A stretch of 32,191 nt of DNA from DASRAA01 sp036512955. Lineage in GTDB: Bacteria; Acidobacteriota; Terriglobia; Terriglobales; Acidobacteriaceae. Below the pieces are notes generated by a model. The model was not told the DNA's origin and ran no database searches. It saw only the letters and a program-made list of their open reading frames with translations. The stretch covers positions 1-32,191 of the forward strand of contig DATBZX010000289.1 in NCBI GenBank assembly GCA_036512955.1, given 5' to 3'. Made by a program: the position numbers and the translations under genes. The stretch's first letter is position 1, and every line of letters starts with the position of its first letter. This document shows positions 29,373 through 32,191 of this stretch, one piece after another.

Positions 29373-30143
29373 TCACCGCTGGGCAAACATGATGTAGTGG
29401 CTCGCCGCTCCCATGAAGAACAGCATGGGAAACGACAGCCAGAAGTTGATCCGTGAGGTGAGAAACGCCAGCCTGGCCAACTTGGCTGCTTCCGCCGGCA
29501 TGGCCGCACCCTTCGCTGCGGCTTCCGTCCAGCGGATGATCTTCTTCTGCATGCGCCAGATAATGCCCCACACGTTGAGCATCATGAACCACCCCAGCCC
29601 GCCGCCAATGCCGATGGCCAGCGCGCGATTGCTCTCCCATCCATGCTGGTTCATCCCCAGGAAGACGTAGGCCGCCGCCAGCATCACGATCGCCATAATC
29701 ACACCCAGCACCGGTCCCTTCTTCAGAAAGTCGGCTGGTGACATCAGCAGTCCCATCTCGATGACATACGCCAGCGTCCAGATCACGAAGAACCCGCCCA
29801 TCATCCCGCCGCCCGACACCTGGTCTCCGCCGGCGATGGCGTTCCGCACGTCGGTCCCGACGATGTGCATCCAGTACGCGATGCCCGCCAGCACCGTAAC
29901 CACGGAACTCCAGCGGAACCACCACAGCGCTTTGGGCATCAGGTTGGGGACGATAGCCAGCTTGGTCGGCGCGTCCAGCTCCCGTTGGAAGGGAACATTC
30001 ACCAGGTTGAAAAAATAGAGCAGCCCGACCCATACGATGCCGGCAACCAGGTGCACCAGGCGCAGCCCCATCAGCACGGTTTGGCCGCCTCCGGGATAAT
30101 TGATCTGCGGAGCCACCATCGTCGTAAAAAGCATTTCAGTCAT
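29373..30143 (-). CDS. PuuD-like integral membrane protein
   Basis: This 256-aa protein with about seven or eight membrane helices resembles the membrane half of PuuD-type urate hydroxylases (DUF989): MGLRLVHLVAGIVWVGLLYF then FNLVNVPFQRELD, a central FFVIWTLAYVIEMGLLMSPA, and AYVFLGMNQHGWESNRALAI. PuuD proteins often add a C-terminal cytochrome c domain; that is absent, and no CXXCH motif is seen. Histidines in the first and later helices could bind heme. ATG 30143 has GGGAG close upstream. No purine genes are adjacent, so a role in urate oxidation is uncertain; membrane heme protein is a safer description. Confidence 0.7.
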   Translation of the reverse strand: MTEMLFTTMVAPQINYPGGGQTVLMGLRLVHLVAGIVWVGLLYFFNLVNVPFQRELDAPTKLAIVPNLMPKALWWFRWSSVVTVLAGIAYWMHIVGTDVRNAIAGGDQVSGGGMMGGFFVIWTLAYVIEMGLLMSPADFLKKGPVLGVIMAIVMLAAAYVFLGMNQHGWESNRALAIGIGGGLGWFMMLNVWGIIWRMQKKIIRWTEAAAKGAAMPAEAAKLARLAFLTSRINFWLSFPMLFFMGAASHYIMFAQR

Positions 30144-30247
30144 GTTTTCTCCCTTTAGGCGGACTTGGCCTTTGGTCAGTCCACGGCTGTTCCCGGCCCA
30201 TTGTGGTCGGGCGAATTCTACATCAATCGCGAATGTGCTGGTTTTAG

Positions 30248-30276
30248 TTGAAATTGCGCCAGCGGCGACTTATCGT
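30248..30276 (+). promoter_or_regulatory. Distal hfq promoter
   Basis: TTGAAA (30248-30253) and TATCGT (30271-30276) are 17 bp apart, giving a leader of about 130 nt. Confidence 0.4.
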
Positions 30277-30337
30277 AAAGCTGCTGGATTTTACCCTCCC
30301 GCACCTAGCAGTGTTCTGTCGAGTGCGCCGAGGACTG

Positions 30338-30365
30338 TTGTCTACAGACCCGGAAACGATATAGT
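30338..30365 (+). promoter_or_regulatory. Proximal hfq promoter
   Basis: TTGTCT (30338-30343) and TATAGT (30360-30365) are 16 bp apart. The transcript would start near 30372, about 44 nt before the hfq ATG. Confidence 0.45.
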
Positions 30366-30415
30366 GCCACGGTCTCTGGGGCTGCTGTTTTTGCCGGTTG
30401 CAAGGAGGACCACCC

Positions 30416-30718
30416 ATGGAAAACAAGCCAGCACAGAACATACAGGATTCCTTTCTCAATACGGCTCGCAAGGACAAGTGTGTCATCACCATCTACCTGC
30501 TGAGCGGAGTTAAGTTGTCGGGCCGCATTCGCTCCTTCGATAAATACTCGGTGGTTTTGGATACCAACAATCAGGAGCAGCTGATCTTTAAGCACGCGAT
30601 TTCCACGGTGGTCATGTCGCGCCCGCCGCATCTTGTCGAGCGTCACGTGGAACCTAGGGCTTCCGATGCCCCCGTTCCGCCGACAACTGCGGCACCTACG
30701 TCCACCCCGGAGAGTTAA
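30416..30718 (+). CDS. hfq: RNA chaperone Hfq
   Basis: Hfq is the Sm-like hexameric chaperone that pairs small RNAs with mRNAs. The 100-aa protein carries Sm1 (NIQDSFLNTARKDKCVITIY then LLSGVKLSGRIRSFDKYSVV) and Sm2 (QEQLIFKHAISTVVMS). FKHA holds the conserved Lys-His of the proximal poly-U site. After residue 70 comes a Pro/Thr-rich disordered tail (APVPPTTAAPTSTPES). ATG 30416 lies nine bases after AAGGAGG; an upstream in-frame start at 30398 lies before this site. hflX follows after 21 bp, the same order as in many bacteria. Function is secure. Confidence 0.95.
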   Translation: MENKPAQNIQDSFLNTARKDKCVITIYLLSGVKLSGRIRSFDKYSVVLDTNNQEQLIFKHAISTVVMSRPPHLVERHVEPRASDAPVPPTTAAPTSTPES

Positions 30719-30739
30719 AGTATTTCTCACCCAGGTGGA

Positions 30740-32191
30740 ATGAACTCCAGATCGTCCGCTCGCTCCTGGCGCAATGGCCGGAATGAGCCTGAACGCGTCT
30801 TTCTCGTGGGAGTGGAGTTTCTGTCGCGTGCTCTGACTAACCGCGACAAGCAGAAACATGCTGCCGAGGGAGGGCAAGAAAGCGCCGTGGAGGCGCCGGA
30901 CTCCCATCCCCGCCAGCAGCCACTGGGCAAGGTTCCGGCCAGTGCCCGCGCCGCGCGAACCGTCGTCGATGCTCATATCCACGCCACCGATCACGAGCAT
31001 CGTTCCTTTTCGTCTGAAGAGTCCATGGACGAGTTGCGCGAGTTGGCGGTCAGTGCGGGCGGCACCATTGCCGGAGAAATGCAGCAGCGCCGCCAGCGCC
31101 CTGATTCCGCCACTCTCATTGGCAGCGGCAAAGTCGAGGAGTTGAAGGGCGCAGTCGCCTCCGTCGCGCCCGACCTGGTGATCTTTGATCACGAACTGAC
31201 CCCTTCGCAGCAGCGCAACCTCGAACGCGAACTCGAGGTTCGCGTCGTCGATCGCACCCAACTCATACTCGATATTTTTGCCCGTCACGCCCGCACTCGC
31301 GAAGGCCAGATGCAGGTTGAGCTGGCGCAACTGGAATACATGCTTCCGCGTCTCGCTGGACGCGGCGTGCAAATGTCGCAGCTTGGCGGTGGCATCGGCA
31401 CCCGCGGCCCGGGTGAAACTCAGCTCGAAACCGATCGCCGCAAGATCTATCGCCGCATTCGGCACGTCAAGGAACAACTGGAAAACGTGCGTCGCATTCG
31501 CGGACAGCAGCGCCAGCGCCGCGAATCCGTGCCCATGGCGGTGATTGCTCTGGTGGGTTACACCAACGCTGGCAAATCCACGCTGTTCAACGCACTAACC
31601 AAGGCAGGCGTGCTGGAGAGCGCGCGCATGTTCGCAACTCTCGACCCCACACTGCGGCACGTCAAGCTACCCTCGAAGCGGGAAGTGCTGTTGTCTGACA
31701 CTGTGGGATTCATCCGCCATTTGCCCCACACCCTGGTGTCCGCCTTCCGCGCTACTCTGGAAGAGGTGCAGCGTGCCATATTGCTGCTTCATGTTGCCGA
31801 CGTGACCAGCCCGACGGCTGCCGAGCAGCAGGCGCAAGTGGAAGAGGTCCTGCGCGAACTGGACTCGCAGGACAAGCCTCGCCTTTACGTCATGAACAAG
31901 CTGGACCTGCTGCCCGAGAGCAAGCGCGAAAGCCTGATCGACACCAGCGATGTCATCCATGTGTCCGCCGCCAAAGGCGTCGGCATGGACAGGTTGCTGC
32001 AGCGTATCGATGAGTTGATCGAACAGGATCCGGTTCGCCAGGTGCGGCTGCAAGTGCCGCAATCAGAAGGCAAGGCACTGGCGACACTGGATGCGAAAGC
32101 GGTTGTCCTGTCGCGCGAATACCGCGAAGGCTATGTAGAACTCGAAGTGCAGGCACCCGCATCGGTATTGCGAAATCTGCAAGCCTTTATC
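30740..32191 (+). CDS. hflX: Ribosome-associated GTPase HflX (3' end beyond window)
   Basis: HflX is a GTPase that splits stalled ribosomes under stress. The frame from ATG 30740 is open for 484 codons to the window edge with no stop. The N-terminal HflX domain has ESMDELRELAVSAGGTIAGE, ATLIGSGKVEEL, DHELTPSQQRNLERELEVRV, DRTQLILDIFARHARTREGQ and GGGIGTRGPGETQLETDRR. The G domain has GYTNAGKST (P-loop), DTVGFIRHLPH (G3) and NKLD (G4). Residues 35-85 form an insertion rich in His, Gln and Ala before the conserved core. AGGTGG is very near the ATG. It forms an operon with hfq. Confidence 0.94.
   Translation, partial: MNSRSSARSWRNGRNEPERVFLVGVEFLSRALTNRDKQKHAAEGGQESAVEAPDSHPRQQPLGKVPASARAARTVVDAHIHATDHEHRSFSSEESMDELRELAVSAGGTIAGEMQQRRQRPDSATLIGSGKVEELKGAVASVAPDLVIFDHELTPSQQRNLERELEVRVVDRTQLILDIFARHARTREGQMQVELAQLEYMLPRLAGRGVQMSQLGGGIGTRGPGETQLETDRRKIYRRIRHVKEQLENVRRIRGQQRQRRESVPMAVIALVGYTNAGKSTLFNALTKAGVLESARMFATLDPTLRHVKLPSKREVLLSDTVGFIRHLPHTLVSAFRATLEEVQRAILLLHVADVTSPTAAEQQAQVEEVLRELDSQDKPRLYVMNKLDLLPESKRESLIDTSDVIHVSAAKGVGMDRLLQRIDELIEQDPVRQVRLQVPQSEGKALATLDAKAVVLSREYREGYVELEVQAPASVLRNLQAFI

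Noticed and set aside
30305..31477. A 390-codon minus-strand frame.
   Set aside because: It overlaps hfq and hflX completely on the opposite strand. Those two have full conserved motifs, so this is a shadow.

Overview
The window looks like a chromosomal segment of an Acidobacteriota bacterium, probably Terriglobia. This is inferred from the style of the genes: a winged-helix DNA-binding domain fused to a TolB/PD40-type propeller, an anti-sigma zinc finger fused to DUF4349, many small secreted proteins of no known function, a DUF1579 protein, dense REP-like palindromes and GC-rich codon use. No rRNA or complete tRNA gene is visible.

Layout. 1-3000: a minus-strand arsenic operon (MarR-type regulator, ArsM, ArsC, ACR3) with a palindromic operator candidate over its promoter. 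3186-4293: a stand-alone receiver protein and a divergent LuxR-type regulator with a degenerate receiver. 4643-9484: alanine racemase, a DUF1579 secreted protein, a winged-helix/propeller membrane regulator and a small secreted protein. 9605-13987: ECF sigma factor with a coupled anti-sigma/DUF4349 protein, RsmD, an M50 protease with CBS domains, and RidA. 14200-15777: a candidate terminated small RNA, a dual-specificity phosphatase and two small secreted proteins, with a duplicated two-hairpin element in front of the phosphatase and the first secreted protein. 15778-16505: a long composite repeat in two copies. 16506-20120: a more AT-rich three-gene operon (class II ribonucleotide reductase, a protein resembling the nucleoside-deoxyribosyltransferase fold, and a three-helix membrane protein) flanked by repeats. 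20643-22743: dnaB, then RNase P RNA, whose P19 helix carries a palindromic repeat. 22775-24268: an McrC-like nuclease without McrB, abutting the rnpB promoter. 24635-26903: an ArsR-type repressor with a perfect palindrome in its promoter, an SRPBCC protein, a frameshifted DinB gene and a VOC protein with a histone-H1-like basic tail. 27001-30143: a peptidase S9 remnant, small membrane or secreted proteins and a PuuD-like membrane protein. 30416-32191: hfq followed by hflX, which runs off the end.

How the parts relate. Core functions (alr, rsmD, ridA, dnaB, rnpB, hfq-hflX) alternate with stress and regulatory modules (ars operon, ECF pair, one-component regulators) and two accessory insertions around dnaB-rnpB. 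The strongest leads are the repeat inside RNase P RNA, the covarying duplicated hairpin element, the nrdJ/NDT-like/membrane operon, and the orphan mcrC at the rnpB promoter. All assignments come from reading the sequence; no database search was possible.
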